A stretch of DNA of 64,000 nt, taken from positions 24,304,921 through 24,368,920 of the forward strand of contig OZ005601.1 in NCBI GenBank assembly GCA_963930655.1. Direction: 5' to 3'. Below the pieces are notes generated by a model. It had not been told where the DNA came from. It was given only the letters and a program-made list of their open reading frames with translations, and searched no databases. A program made the position numbers and the translations under genes. Origin of the DNA: Myrica gale (lineage: Eukaryota; Streptophyta; Magnoliopsida; Fagales; Myricaceae). Below, in pieces: positions 22,891-35,225 of the stretch (position 1 is the first letter of the stretch; each line of letters starts with the position of its first letter).

Positions 22891-24321
22891 GGTCGTCATT
22901 CAGTATCTCTGTAGACGAAGTCATCACAGGGAGAAGGACGCAAAAGGGATGGTCGGAAGGTAAGGTGGTGAACGAGCTGTGTTTTAGAGGAGGTTTTTTT
23001 TGAGAATTCCCACAAATCAACCTAGCTAGACTACTATTCACAGCTGAGGATGCATGATCCAACGTGTAGTGGCATGCTTTTGATGTGATGTCCTTTGCAG
23101 AAAAAGGACTCGACTAGCCGATCTGTCATGAGGACTAACGATTCCAGTGATCACTCTTCCTCAAAAAGAAGAAAACGACATGCCTTTTTTAGTGCTTCAA
23201 AGAATTCTAATCGTGGGGTACTACTGTTCCTTTCCAGGAAAATTGAAGGAATTCTATCTTCCAAGGCATAAGTAAATCTCGTATCCTTGCATCATGAAGA
23301 GTAACCATACGATTCCACTCCATCTTCCTCAAAACGAAAAGTATCGGCCCCAACTAATCGTGGATTCTTATTCAAACTAGACTTTCATTTCCACTGACTT
23401 TTATGCAATAGTTATGGGCCCCAGATCAAAAGGAACACAACCACATGCCTTTACGACTTACGAGTGCTTCAAAGAATTTGCATCGTGAGGTACTGTTCCT
23501 TTCCAGGAACTTTGAACGAATCTGTTATCCACAGCATAAGTAAAGTCCGAAACCTTGCGTCCTTATCTCTTTAGAGAGTAACTTAAAGCCGGTGCCTGAC
23601 CATTCCACTTCCAAGGGATAGATTGATGTATATATGTGGTCCGCAAGCCAAAAGAAATACTTAAAAGTTGCAAAAATACTTACACTTTCTGTTTCACCAC
23701 TAGCCTAGATTCTTCCTCATGCATCCGAGGCTAATTAACAAAAAAAATTCGAGTTTTGGACCTGAAAAATAACATATAAAAAGGTATATGTCTTGTTTGA
23801 TCACTGGCTTATACCACTCTACCTCGCTGTCTGAGTTATTCTTGTAGATCTGATGTAATTTTCCAGGAAAAAGGTGATGAATATTATTCCAACCTTCAAG
23901 ATATGGATTTGTTTGATCTATTGACGTATCCGGATTGTTTTTAGACCGCCCAACATTTCTTGGTTTGGTATTTCAGAAATACGTCATGACGATTCCCACC
24001 TTCCAAATCACGGAATTGCTTTTATATATGTCGTCTCCATACTTTTTCTAAAATATCAAACATTTCTTGGTTTGACATTTCATAAGCATTATCTCTATTC
24101 TTGATTTGAAAATTTTCTGAAATACTTTTCATTAAAGTTTATAATTATGAAATCCAAGAGTCCAATAAAAAAAAGGAAATAACATCAGAATATGGTAAGG
24201 AGATGTTAGAGAATAATTATAAGGTCTTGAAAAAGGTGACACCTGATTCCATGTTAAATATTTGGACCACTTATTAGAATAAAACAACTTTATGTGATTT
24301 GATATTTTGAATGTAAAGTTC

Positions 24322-24959
24322 TGTTAGAAATAAAAAAAAAAATTTACTTTAGATAAATGAAACACCCAATGGAAAAACTCAATTGGATTTGTTTATATCT
24401 CATTTATGAAATTAAAGGTTACAAGGGGTGGCTTATTTATAAGCCAAAATTATCTAATACCCCACATTGCTAAGCAATGTGGACTACCACATTTCAACAC
24501 TCCCCCACAACTCAAGGTGGACAAACCGACAAACCTTGAGTTTGGAGTTACAAAAAATAATTACAGAAAAAAAATTACAAAGATTGCCGGTACTAAGCCG
24601 GGAAGTTGCCGGTACTGAGCCGGGAGAAAGCCGGTATTGAGCCGGGAAATTGCCGGTACTAAGCCGGATGGTCGCCGGTACTAAGCCGGGAGAAAGTCGG
24701 TACTGAGCCAGGAGAAAGCCGGTACAAAGCCGGATGGTCGCCAGGGGTAACCGGACTAAAGCCGAAAACCTCGCTCCGATACCATGTTAGAAATAAAAAA
24801 AATTTACTTTAGATAAATGAAACACCCAATGAAAAACTCAATTAGATTTGTTTACATCTCATTTATGAAATTCAAGGTTACAAGGGGTGGCTTATTTATA
24901 AGCCAAAACTCTCCAATACCCCACATTGCTTAGCAATGTGGGACTACCACATTTCAACA
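24322..24959 (-). mobile_element. TRIM retrotransposon with 5-bp target-site duplication
   Basis: Two LTRs of 178 and 175 bp (24322-24499 and 24785-24959), each TGTTAGAAAT..TTTCAACA, flank only 285 bp. The target duplication is AGTTC (24317-24321 and 24960-24964). On the minus strand, TGGTATCGGAGC directly follows the right LTR as the primer site, and TTGTGGGGGAG precedes the left LTR as a polypurine tract. The interior has no ORF but holds tandem GCCGGTACTAAGCCGGGA-like units (about 24590-24745). The LTRs contain a short palindrome (ACATTGCTAAGCAATGT). Confidence 0.9.
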
Positions 24960-25152
24960 AGTTCGTGATTTAGTCACATTTGGATCAAATATTTGCGTGT
25001 CATGGATGTGATATTTTGAGTCATTTATATGTACATAAATTGTAAAAGCATAAATACGTAGGGATCATATACACAGTCCCACGTTGGAGATACAGTAGAC
25101 GTTCCACTTGGAGTATAAAGAAATTAAAAGAGCCAACAAGATCAGCTGGAAG

Positions 25153-25763
25153 TGTTAGAAATAAAAATATTTATACTTGATAAGTGAGACATCCATTTGG
25201 GGAATACCCAATTGGATTAATTGTGTTAACTCACTTATAATTTAAAACATTACAAGGGGGCTCCTATATATAAGCCTAAAAACTCACACACCCCACATTG
25301 CTAAGCAATGTGGGACTCCTACTTTCAACACTCCCCCGCAAACTCAAGGTGGACAAACCGACAACCTTGAGTTTGGAGTTACAAAAATAATTACAGGAAA
25401 AAAAATAATTACAAAAATTGTCGGTACTAAGCCAGGAAGTCGTCGGTACTGTGTCAGGAGGATGCCGATACTGAGCCGAGAGAATGCCGGTACTGAGCCG
25501 AGAGGATGCCGGTACTGAGCCGGGAAATTGCCGGTACTAAGCCGGATGGTCGCCGGTACTAAGCCTGGAGAAAGCCGGTACTGAGCCGGATGGTCGCCGG
25601 TACTAAGCCGGGAGAAAGCCGGTACTGAGCCGGGAAAGTTTCCGGTACTAAACTGGATGGTTGCCCCGATACTGAGTCGGGAGATTGCCGGTACTGAGCC
25701 GGAAAAGTTATCGCTACTAAGCCGGATGGTTGCCCCGATACTGAGCCGGGAGGTAACCGGGAG
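25153..25763 (-). mobile_element. truncated TRIM, second member of the same family
   Basis: The single LTR is 25153-25330 (TGTTAGAAAT..TTTCAACA), followed by the same CTCCCCC tract and an expanded array of the GCCGGTACTGAGCCGGGA-like repeat (about 25430-25755). The other LTR and primer site are missing. The right side joins host sequence at GAGAAATCTCATCACC, which in block 2 follows directly after GAGTTGGAAG. It lies about 50 bp upstream of the TATA box of EF-hand copy 3. Confidence 0.85.
25430..25755. repeat. variable 20-24 bp tandem repeats of the TRIM interior
   Basis: Roughly fifteen units of the form GCCGGTACTGAGCCGGGAAA, with TAAG/TGAG and GGAAA/GGATGG/GGAGA variants. About half as many units occur in the sister element at 24590-24745, so copy number differs between members. 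Confidence 0.75.
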
Positions 25764-25812
25764 AAATCTCATCACCATGATGTTGATAATAACACCCAAG
25801 TAGAAGAAGGCC

Positions 25813-25820
25813 TATATAAT
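25813..25820 (+). promoter_or_regulatory. TATA box of EF-hand gene copy 3
   Basis: TATATAAT in GGCCTATATAATCC, conserved with copies 1 and 2; the truncated TRIM ends about 50 bp upstream. Confidence 0.55.
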
Positions 25821-25902
25821 CCTCATGTTGTAGTGCTGCCAAAATCACTCTGCATCTAAAAGCCTCAAAACCAAATTTGCCTTCGTCGCTTGCCACCCTG
25901 TT

Positions 25903-26220
25903 ATGTACGTTTCCCCGGCCAGTTCCCTTGCTGCCAACATGCGTCCTGTACCTATGACACTTATCCCGACAGTTCCCAAAATGTGCCCTCAAGACGTGTT
26001 ACTTGACATTTTCAAAAAACACGACGTTAATGGCGATGGTCGTCTTTGCGAGGCTAAACTAAGGGAAGCCTTCAAATCCCTTGGCTCTCGTGCGCCAAAC
26101 TAGAGAGCCGGTCGTGGCCTCCACCTCGCTGATGCCAACAGAGATGGATTGATCGACGAAGCGGAGATGGAGGCCCTTTTGAAGTACGCTTTCGAACATG
26201 GATATACGGTTACCGAATAG
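25903..26220 (+). pseudogene. EF-hand calcium-binding protein, copy 3, with premature stop
   Basis: It starts MYVSPASSL at the same ATG as copy 2 and has the first EF-hand loop (DVNGDGRLCEAK, whose position 12 is Lys instead of Glu). A TGG codon is changed to TAG at 26101-26103, just after the GSRAPN motif. The rest of the second EF-hand (DANRDGLIDEAE) and the YTVTE end remain readable in frame to 26220. The predicted product of 66 residues would hold only one defective loop. Confidence 0.85.
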
Positions 26221-26856
26221 GATCTACGTACGTACTTGCCATCTATAGTGTATTTGTAATGCATGTAGTACTTTAAGTCTCAGCTTGTTCTATAATATCG
26301 AACAAAATGGTGGCCTGCTCCTGCTGCCTCTAATAGGATGCAGTGCTTGTGTTATGTCGTACTACTTGAATAATATAGATGATCATGCTGTCCTTCTGTG
26401 TGTTTCTTTTGTTGCCTATGAGAAGGCAGTATTCTACCTTCTTGTTTTGTTCCCCGGGAATATTGGAAACACTTTGTTAATGCTTTCAGGTAAAAATCAC
26501 TCTTAATTACTTGGGGAACATCATTGTAATATTGGAGCCATCTCTTGGTAGTCCATGTCTAAAATGCTTTATCTAGCGTCTTATCAACTCCTATATAAAA
26601 CAATGTTGCAAATTAGTTGGCCATCAGATCTTCAAAGACTTTCTTTTAAAAAAAACCCTAAAAATAGGAAACTGAGAAAGTGACTTCGATGACTTAGGTG
26701 GTCGCACGCTTTGGTTGCTACTGAAACTTAAGATTTCCAAGTTTCGAATCAGAGGTTTGAGTTATCTATTTAAATCAGGTGCATGTTCAAATTCGATTCT
26801 GGTTGCAACAATATATGATATTATTGTTAATGTCCGCAATTCAAAACCATCAATTC

Positions 26857-27499
26857 CTGGTGGCAGAGTCAGGAACTTTTTATTAGGTAGCGGATTTAAG
26901 AGAGTACAAAAATTATCAAAAATTGCCAAACAATATATAAAAACAAGCATATTCACGTGAACATGGCACAATTTAATTTCTATATATCGAAAAAAAAAAC
27001 ATAACACCAATTTTGTTATTCACCTAGGGGCCTAGAGTACTAGAGAAGGAAAGCGCTCCCTAAGAAAAAAGTTAGCCATAACCTGGTCCGGTAAAGACAC
27101 ATCCAGTATCCTCTCTTGGATAACTTGGTACCAGGTGCAGCTCCTGCTATATATAGGCAGGGTAGGCGGTTGTCTAAGGCCTCCAAATTAAGGAGGCCCC
27201 CGATTAACAAATTTATTTAATAGGCATATTTAAAAATATTTAATGATAAGGCCTCAAAAATTTAACGTTAAAGCTATTGTATAGAATTTTAGTTAATTAA
27301 ATTTTATTATATAAAGAGACCTATTAAATTTTCTTGATAAAAAGAATCATTGACTCTTTACCCTTATAAAATCTCTTTTATTAGGGTATCATCAACCCTA
27401 TAAAGTCTAGTTAATTAATTTTATTCTATCAAGAGGCCTATTAAATCTCATTAATTGAAGAAACTATTAACTCCGTTTATAACGTCTCTTGCATCGATC
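26857..27499. other. AT-rich noncoding stretch with transposon-like scraps
   Basis: It opens with CTGGTGGCAGAGTCAGGAAC, like the ends of plant hAT-type elements, but no partner end was found. Around 27150 GGTAGGCGGTTGTCTAAGGCC again recalls hAT-like termini. Without the LINE, this stretch is continuous with 40677 onward. No gene recognised. Confidence 0.4.
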
Positions 27500-27562
27500 A
27501 ACCTGTCTCTTTATTTATTTATTTTTAATCAATATTGTATTATTAACCAAAACCAGAACCAT

Positions 27563-30500
27563 TCAAAGGGGATCAAAACCCATGAACTTTCTGAGAGGAA
27601 AATCAATCAGGATAACAAAAGGAATACACCCAAAAAACTTCCTAGAACCAGTCCACTTAGCCAAGAAATCCACACAAGAATTAGCTTGGCGTGAAACTTT
27701 TGAAAGTTCCACGATGGTCGGTGCAACGTCATTTCGCGAATGGCTTCAATAATGCTCCCAAATCAACCTCAACTACAAAGGAGGGGGCGTTCACACCAGT
27801 AATAGAAATGAGTGTGTCACTTTCAAAAATCACTCTATCCAAGTCTCTGAAGTTTGCTTCCCCAACTGCCATGCGAATAGCCAGCAGTTCCTCCATAAGG
27901 GTAGGCATATGCAGAAAAATTTCAAAACGGGCCCACAAAACATTCCCTTGGTGGTTGCAGCAAATGCACGCAAGAGCCACATGGGAAGGGCGAATCACAG
28001 CATCTGTATTATTCTTTACAAATCCATTTGGTAGAGTCCAGAACTTAAGCTCCTGCTTTGCTACTTCACCCAAAGCTGCTAAGTGTTGTTTATGGCAGCT
28101 CTGAATTCGGAGAAGGACCAGGTTTGGATCAGCAGGAACGTTGTTGTGAACAACCTGGTTCCTGGTCATCCACATTATGTCCATTGCTACCATTGCATAC
28201 AGCAAAAAAGAATTTTTTGACGAATGGTTAAGGTTGAGCTTCTGGGCGAGGTTTAATACCACCATAATCCATTCCACAATTGATTAAAACCTCAAAGCTG
28301 CCAAATCCAGAGGTCATGGTGCTTGCTTCCACATAAAACAAATATAGGGGCATTGTAAAAAAAGATGCTCAATGTTTTCCTCAGCAACTGCACAGAGGGG
28401 GGCAAAGAGCAAAATTTGATGGAACATCTTGAAAGATTCTAGCTAAAACAGACCGGGTGGGGAGTGCATTCCAAATCACCCACCAAAGGAAGTGTTTTAT
28501 TCGATTTGGTATTTTCAATCTTCAGAAGGCTTTCCACTCTTCACTCGATAGAATAGCCAGAGGAGGAGTCCTAGACTTAAGTAATTCCTGATAAGCAGTC
28601 TTTAGAAGGTACTATCCTTTGATAACAACCAGCGAGGAAAATCATGCTCAACATTCTGGGGAGGGGGTAGTCCCACGATGGCTTCTGCACTAGTCACATC
28701 ACATACCTCTCTTATCAAATTTTCGTTCCATTGTAACCTCTCCGAATGGAACAAAGCCTTTACCTGAAAATCGGGATTATAATCCCTGAATGACAAGCAC
28801 AGTTTAAGTTTAAAAAATTCAATACCCGGAATCCAAGGATCTCTCTAGCAATTCATATCTGAGTAAACACCCACGGAAAAAATCAACCCCTTGACTAAAA
28901 GAGGTTGAGTCTTCAAAATCCCCTGCCAAAACCAAGAACATGATCTGGTATAATTCGGCACACAAATAGCTGATGAAATGTAGTATTTTGCACGAACAAC
29001 TTTGACCCACAATTTGTCCCTTTGATTACAAATCTGCCACAAAAGTTTGGATATTAGAGATTGGTTATACTCATGAAATAGACAAAAACTCAAGCCTCCA
29101 ACGTTTTTGGGCCAGCAAATGTATGACCAAGCATGAGGAACAAAATTCCGGATCGTGTCTTGAGGGGAACCCCACCAGAATTTTCTAATTATGGAGTCAA
29201 GTTTCATACAATATTTGTTCAGCAGTAAGAAAATGGACATATAGTAAGTTGGTAAGGCAGAAACTACTGCTCGTATTAGGCAAGCATGCCATGCTTGCTG
29301 ATTTTCGAATGTTGAGTGATTGCCCAAACCAACCAGCATATGATCATTGAAATACATTGACAATTACAAAAGCTTTGTTAGAGGTTGATCTAGCGAAAAT
29401 CATGATGTCGTCAACAAATGGTAAATGAGAAATGGGGGCATTGTACGAGAAATCTTAACCACATGAATCTATCCCATAGCTTCAACTCTTGAAATCATCC
29501 TGGAGAAAACTTCAATAGCAATGATGAATAAGAAAAGGGACAAGGGATCACCTTGCCTTAGTCTGCGCTCCGGTGTGATTAACCCAAACGGTGTACCACT
29601 TAAAAGAACCGAGTAAGACACCGTAGACATGCATTGACTCACAAGTTAGATCCATTTTTCGAAAAAACCAAAATTGCGCAGCACTAAAACGAGAAAATTC
29701 AACTCCATTTTGTCATAAGCATGTTCCATGTCGGCCTTAACTTCCATAAGACCAATCCCCATACTTCTTGTGTCCGTGGTATGAAAAACTTCATGTGCCA
29801 AGGTAGAATTTTCCTGGATCGTCCTGTCTACCACAAAGGCAGCCTGTAAGGGAGAAATAAGATGAGGTAATACACTTTTAAAACGATCAATGAGAATTTT
29901 GGACAAGATCTTGTAAGAGACGTTGCACCGCAAATTGGGACGATAATAAGCTAAGTTAGGATTTTTGACTTTTGGAATGAGGGTTATGTGAGTGTTGTTA
30001 AGTTAATGCATAAGAAACCCAGTGCGGAATACATTCTAAATCATTCCAGTCACATCCTTCTTGTTCGAAGACCAGTATTGTTTGTAGAATAATGATGTTA
30101 ACCCATCAAGTCCAGCGGCTTTCCGAGAGCCAATTTGTCGAACTGCATGCCATACCTCACGTTCAGTTGGAATCTGACATAACGCTGAATTGTTATCTGT
30201 TGTGATAACTGGAGAGATAAGACCTTCCAGGTCCAAAGGAGGTGTTGAATTAGAAGAGGAAAATAGATCTGAAAAAAAGTCTATGAATAATTTGCCAATT
30301 TCAGATCTAGAATTCAGCCAAGAGCCTGTCGGGGTCTAGATAAATTCAAATGCATTCTGCATCCGTCGAACTATTGTGGAGACATGAAAGAATCTGGTAT
30401 TAAGATCTGAAGAGATAAGCCATTGCACCCTCGACTCGGACTTCCATAAGAGTTCTTCCATTCGTTGCTCCTCAAGCAATGCAATTCGCAAGTTTTCCTC

Positions 30501-31435
30501 CAATAACCAATTTTGGTCAGTAGCTTGAATAAACTCCAACTTCTTTTGGATTTGCTGAATATTATTAGGGAGATACCCCACACAATCCCTATTCCATTTC
30601 CTCAAGGATTTTTATACACAGTCGCAGTGCTGGAGATCCAAAACATAGATTATTTCAGGCATCTTAAACTACTTTTTTACAATCAGATTCTTTTATCCAT
30701 AATTCCTCAAATTTGAATAGGGTAGCAAGGGCCCGACTTCCACCATTTGTATCCATTATCAAGGGAGAGTTATCAGAGCATGTGATAGGGAGATTAGTCA
30801 CAAAAGCACGGGGAAACAGCCCACGCCAATGTGCAGTAGCAACGCCTCTATCTAGCTTCTCACGAATGTTGGCATGACCCTGTCGACAATTAGTCGAAGT
30901 GTATTGCAAACTCAAAGAGCCCAATCAATGAGTCCCATTTGATTCATGAATGACCGGAGATCACCTACCGAATAGACAGCAAAGTTATGGCCCCCTTGCT
31001 TATCTTCCGGAGAGATGATCGAATTGAAATCCCCTGTACATATTCAAGGACCAGTATAGTTGCCGACCGTAGTCTTCAATGATTTCCAAAATTGCTCTTT
31101 TTTACCCCACTCAATCGGAGCATAAACACCCGTCAATAACCAAGGATTGTTGGGAGGGTCTGAGTAAATAATAGTGCTGATAATATTTTCATTGCATTGG
31201 GTTACTTCCAAATCAACACCATTGTTCCAGGCCAGAACTACACCTTTCTTTCTTCTGTTTGCAGGTCATTCGACTAGATTCACAAAACCAATATTGTCAA
31301 AAACAATACAGTTAAAGAAACCTTTGTTTCAGAGAGGAAGATGATGTCTAGTTTGTATTTCCTATCCAAAGCCCTTAAGGAATTTGATGCCGTCAGATGG
31401 ACTAAACCGCAGGAATTCCATATTGCCAATCTCAT
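27563..31435 (-). pseudogene. LINE ORF2: endonuclease, reverse transcriptase, RNase H
   Basis: It starts MRLAIWNSCGLVH, an APE-type endonuclease opening, with LDIIFLSETKV (about 31340) and CTGDFNSIISPEDKQGG (about 31000). Reverse transcriptase motifs follow: REVWHAVRQIGSRKAAGLDG (about 30130), NVSYKILSKILIDR (about 29900), then RRLRQGDPLS (about 29560). The active site reads FVDD (about 29405) rather than the usual F/YADD. The maturase-like thumb (STFENQQAWHACLIRAVVSALP, in two parts) and FWWGSPQ motif come next. A plant-LINE RNase H ends it, with Asp at NNTDAV, Glu in MEELLAIRMAV and Asp at ESDTL, then VSRQANSCVDFLAKW before the stop at 27563. Multiple frame breaks. Confidence 0.88.
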
Positions 31436-34400
31436 TGACTGGGGGGGCATGCTCTGGCCCACCTCCTCAGCCATGTAAGGTGTCGAAGAAGAGAAGTTGC
31501 CCGTAGTGACCTCGTAAGATAAGCTGGTGTCAGGAGATAGCATGGGAGAATGTGGGTCTTTTTCCTTATTGCGCCTAGCACGTGGCCGCCTCTTCTTGCT
31601 TAAACATTTATCTCGCAGATTCTGGAGTGTGGGATTTTCAGTAAGGGGTGAAAGTGGTAGGATCACCTCGTCAATAGTCTTTAGGAATTTTATCCTCAAA
31701 CTGGTCAGATCCGAATCTAGTTCTTCCAAGGGACGCTTTCTTAGAACCGATATAAGCCCAAATCCTAGAAATTTTGGATTCATGAGGCTCAGTAAAGGAA
31801 AATCAGGCCCACTTATGAGACAGTTTGCCAACATAGGCATGGTGGCCTCTTAGGCCTGTAATTTGGTTCTTTCGTCAGAGAACAAGCCCGAAAGACAATG
31901 TCACAGCAAGTGGGAAGTAGAAACCTTGGAACTGGAGACCGCAGATGGCAGCTCAAACCTTTTCCAAAAACCATCAATCATGTTTTCATTTATCAGCTTC
32001 AATAGAGTGTACGAAGTGGAATCAAGATTTGCATATGGTTTCAAAACCTCATGCACCCCATCATGAGAGGCAGATTGGTCCTCAATTTGAGAAATTGTAA
32101 GTGCTTTTAAACTCTGACATAGGGAATCGGGTTGCATAGGCCACGCATCTTGTTGTGTCGTCGGGTAGGGGTTCACCGCTGATCTACAAATGTCCTTGTT
32201 GGGGGTTCGAGTATGTGCCACATTTGAGGTGCCAGCTAGGGGCGGAGCCAGAAATTTTGTATAAGAGGGGCAGAAACAAAAATTATTTTAAATATTAAGG
32301 AGTGGAGAACCGTTTGTTTTGGGAACACTTGTTCCTTCCACATATTTCACTTGTGGGATGTCAGATGGTGTGGACATTTAAGAAACCTGCAATTTGCTTC
32401 TATTGTTATCTTTGCTGTTAGAATCCACTTCGCTTTATCCATTTCCTTCACTTATGAGGAACAACCACTGTATAGGTCCCGTTAGAGTAGGGCATTGACA
32501 AGAAGCAAATATCAGATCCTATAGCATTCTTATCACTATCCCTCTGTTAGATGAAAGATCTTTATCTTCCCTTCATTCTTTTCACTCTGAAGATTACATA
32601 GTAGCACAAGCACTTGCTCTCAGGTCATGAGGAGTCATGCAAGGAAAGATTTCAGACTCAGGCTTTAGTTTTTTAGTTTTTTTTATCTCCTGCTCTCTAT
32701 CTCTGGAGGTGTGACCTTTGAAGATAAAGAAATTGAGGTCAAAATCTGCAAAGGTAGCAGTAACTTTTATGGACTTTGAGAGACTGTTGTTTTATGTGAT
32801 TTGGTCCACAACCAACCCCTTGGGATTGTTTAGATGGCATTGAGAGACAAAAAATTTCGAAGGAGGGCAAACATAATCAAGATATTAGTCAGCTCAAACA
32901 TTAATTTGTACTGATGGTGTAAAAAGAACTTCAAAAATATGCTAAAACTACTAGAGAGAGGGAGAACCGTGTGGTGGACTGTAACAAAAATTAGGACTTA
33001 AAAGAGTCGCAAGTCCTGACTTTTCAAATCATTAGGGTGATAATTCCAGAAGAGTCTCGAGCAGATGCTGACTTAGATTTCTAGCTAGAGATATAAGGGA
33101 CAGGTCAACAGAGAGTTCAATTTTGTAGTGGGTTTTCAACCACAAGGGAAGAATATTATTGTCGTATTTCACCGTATTCTTCCCTCCTTTGCATTTGGTG
33201 TTACTAAACGTTTTGGTTCTAAAGCTCTTCATCATCATAAAACTCATCATCTTATTTTCTGGTAAAATCGCAAACTTATAACAGAGACTAAGCTCTTCCC
33301 TCGAGAAAAAGCTCACCGGGGGAGCACTAAATCTACGTAGGGCTGGGCATGTTATTGCAGAAGGCGCCTGGTTTACAGTGTCTGCAATTCGAATGTACAG
33401 ATACCTGTTGTTTGGGTGAAATTTCCCTTTCAAAGGTGTCAAATTGTGTAACAATCAACTCCAAAAGTAAAACCCATTACTCACTGAAGTCAATGAAAGT
33501 ACCTTGGAAACGAACTGAATACAAATTAATAAAAGAGAAGCACAATCTCGCCATCAGATTCAAAGTATTGACCTAAGATTTTACAAAAGTATTAGCAAGT
33601 CCTCTATCACATTAGTTTTGTGAAAGTAACTTCACAGAATCATCGCGACACTGAGGGCTAAAACCGTTCACAATTCAGACATGCTTTGACTTATTCACCC
33701 TATAAATATTTTTTTTTAGAACTGAGAGGGGCGCCCCCCCCCCCTCTCCGCCCCTGGTGCCAGTAGAACTCTCACTAGGATCTTGGAGTTTTCCCCAAGA
33801 ATGCAAAGGAGCACCTTTCTCACACCGATTTTGGGAAATAGCTTGTCTAAAGCAAGAGTTGTTTACTGGGAGTATGAGGGAGCTCTGGGAGGTGATTTGT
33901 TTGTCCAAAAGGAATCAAATGTCGAATCAACCCCCTGGTGGAGAGGACGACTGAAACGGCGTGCACCAAAAACATCCGCATGAAGACTAGGACCGAAAGA
34001 ACCTTATAGAGGACAATCCAAACGGAAGATGGTGCAGACAGATTTACTATATCTCGGCCAACCACAGGAGACGCAGAAATTTGATAAACGTTCATAGCAA
34101 AACATAATCAAAGCTGGTGGAAAATTTCGCCTAGGAAGGTAGCATCCAGGGACTAGCGGTTTATCAGTATTAATTTCCACCTTGATTCGCGAGTAATTTG
34201 TATACAAGATCAAACGATTCACTGGAAAATCACATTCAAGAATGGGACCAATGAGGGCTTCATCTACCAAATAGTGCCTAGGTTAGAATTACAGAGTGGA
34301 ATGTCGTGCAACTGGACCCAAATGGAAGTGGTTGAGAGATCCACTTCTTGCTAGGCCATACTAGGAGGCCAAGGTTTGAGAACAAGGAGATTTCTCCGTA

Positions 34401-34854
34401 GATTCCAAGGTTCCCTAGAAAGAGCGGTCTCCTTTTCTTCCAATGATTCAAAAAGAAAAAGAAATCTATTTTCTTTGAGATCTGTATTTGCAGGGAAGGT
34501 GCAAAGGGTTGAGCCCTGAAAATAACCTCATGGACAACTTGTGAGCTCACGGTTCTATCCAAAACCACTCGCCTAATGAGCAAAATATTAGAAGCAATCT
34601 CCGCATTAAAGTCCTCCTCATCACCAATCGGAAGAACGTCAAACCAAGGAAAACCAGATGGAGGATTGAAATCTTGAAAATTTGGGTAAGAATCTTGATC
34701 TTTTTGCAAAAATAGGGGATGAATGGGAAATTATTGGCAAGGATGGTTGTGTAGTTATAGAGGGATTGGAAAGGGGGTCAAGATTGAAACCAGAATCATA
34801 AGAGTTAGCAAAAAGATGGGGGAGGAAGAAGGAACGGCAAAATTATCAGGGTGG
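31436..34854 (-). pseudogene. LINE ORF1, main part (split by an hAT element)
   Basis: From 34854 downward comes a DUF4283-like domain (WNLRRNLLVLKPWPP across a frame change near 34420; VQLHDIPLC). It is followed by ECDFPVNRLILYTNYSRIKV and a zinc knuckle (YERLSNFCVSCGWPRYSKSVC, in which the His of CCHC is not obvious) near 34060. The hAT element then interrupts. The remainder (32227-31436) is a degraded low-complexity region including KKRRPRARRNKEK near 31575, ending where ORF2 starts. ORF1 proteins of this family bind RNA. Confidence 0.78.
32236..33755. mobile_element. non-autonomous hAT element with 8-bp target-site duplication
   Basis: Perfect GGTGCCAG duplications sit at 32228-32235 and 33756-33763, with short terminal inverted repeats (AGGGGCGGAG at the left, CTCCGCCCCT at the right). 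It is 1.5 kb with no transposase; the longest open frame inside (140 codons, minus strand, 33032-33454) has no recognisable domain. It is inserted into LINE ORF1. A poly-C run at 33734-33745 sits just inside the right end. Confidence 0.88.
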
Positions 34855-35225
34855 TGTTACATTCCTTAGGAGAACTCACCCCCAAAAGCTAGCTCAAGAG
34901 GGAAGGGAGCCTAAGGCATATAAACCCCACATTGGCATCCCATACTACCAATGTGGGACGGATCCCATACTCCCCAAATGGTCCATAACATTCCACCACG
35001 CTCCGCAGCCCCGGCGCCCACGTGGGCTGGCTTTGCACTAGCCTTTTTCCTAGTCCCGGGCTAACACTGCGATACCGACGTCACCCCTTGCGCCGCACGA
35101 TTGCAACTCGGAGGCATGGTGTAGGCTTTGATACCATTTGTTACATGCCTTAGGAGAACTCACCCCCAAAAGCTAGCTCAAGAGGGAAGGGAGCCTAAGG
35201 CATATAAACCCCACATTGGCATCTA
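34855..35225 (-). mobile_element. TRIM retrotransposon, truncated by the adjoining chromovirus
   Basis: LTR one is about 34855-34990 (TGTTACATTCC..CATAACA). The second LTR starts at 35140 and stops after 86 bp, where the chromovirus LTR begins. On the minus strand TGGTATCAAAGCC (35125-35137) is a tRNA-Met-like primer site and GAGCGTGGTGGAA precedes the left LTR. There is no ORF. The bases GTGG before it (34851-34854) recur after the chromovirus at 40436-40439, consistent with the target duplication of the composite insert in the LINE. The interior is GC-richer than its surroundings. Confidence 0.8.

Larger units (their letters stand above)
22868..26856 (+). repeat. EF-hand block, copy 3
   Basis: Collinear with 12052-15552 up to TTCAAAACCATCA at about 26852. 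It carries two TRIM insertions (24322 and 25153) and an 83-bp deletion next to the first, and lacks the MITE of copy 2. The EF-hand gene in it has a nonsense mutation. Confidence 0.85.

Noticed and set aside
25344..25799. A 151-codon open frame with repeated RLSIGATI/RLSTG units
   Set aside because: It is the chance translation of the TRIM's tandem repeat; the period and the noncoding setting explain it fully.
26857..27130. A possible hAT-type MITE beginning CTGGTGGCAGAGTCAGGAAC
   Set aside because: No second end or target duplication could be located.
33032..33454. A 140-codon minus-strand open frame inside the hAT element
   Set aside because: No domain recognised and no homologue known to me; too little support to call a gene or transposase.
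34855..35225. Cassandra-type TRIM carrying 5S rRNA-like sequence
   Set aside because: The LTRs lack any recognisable 5S promoter or 5S-like text; only the general TRIM structure is supported.
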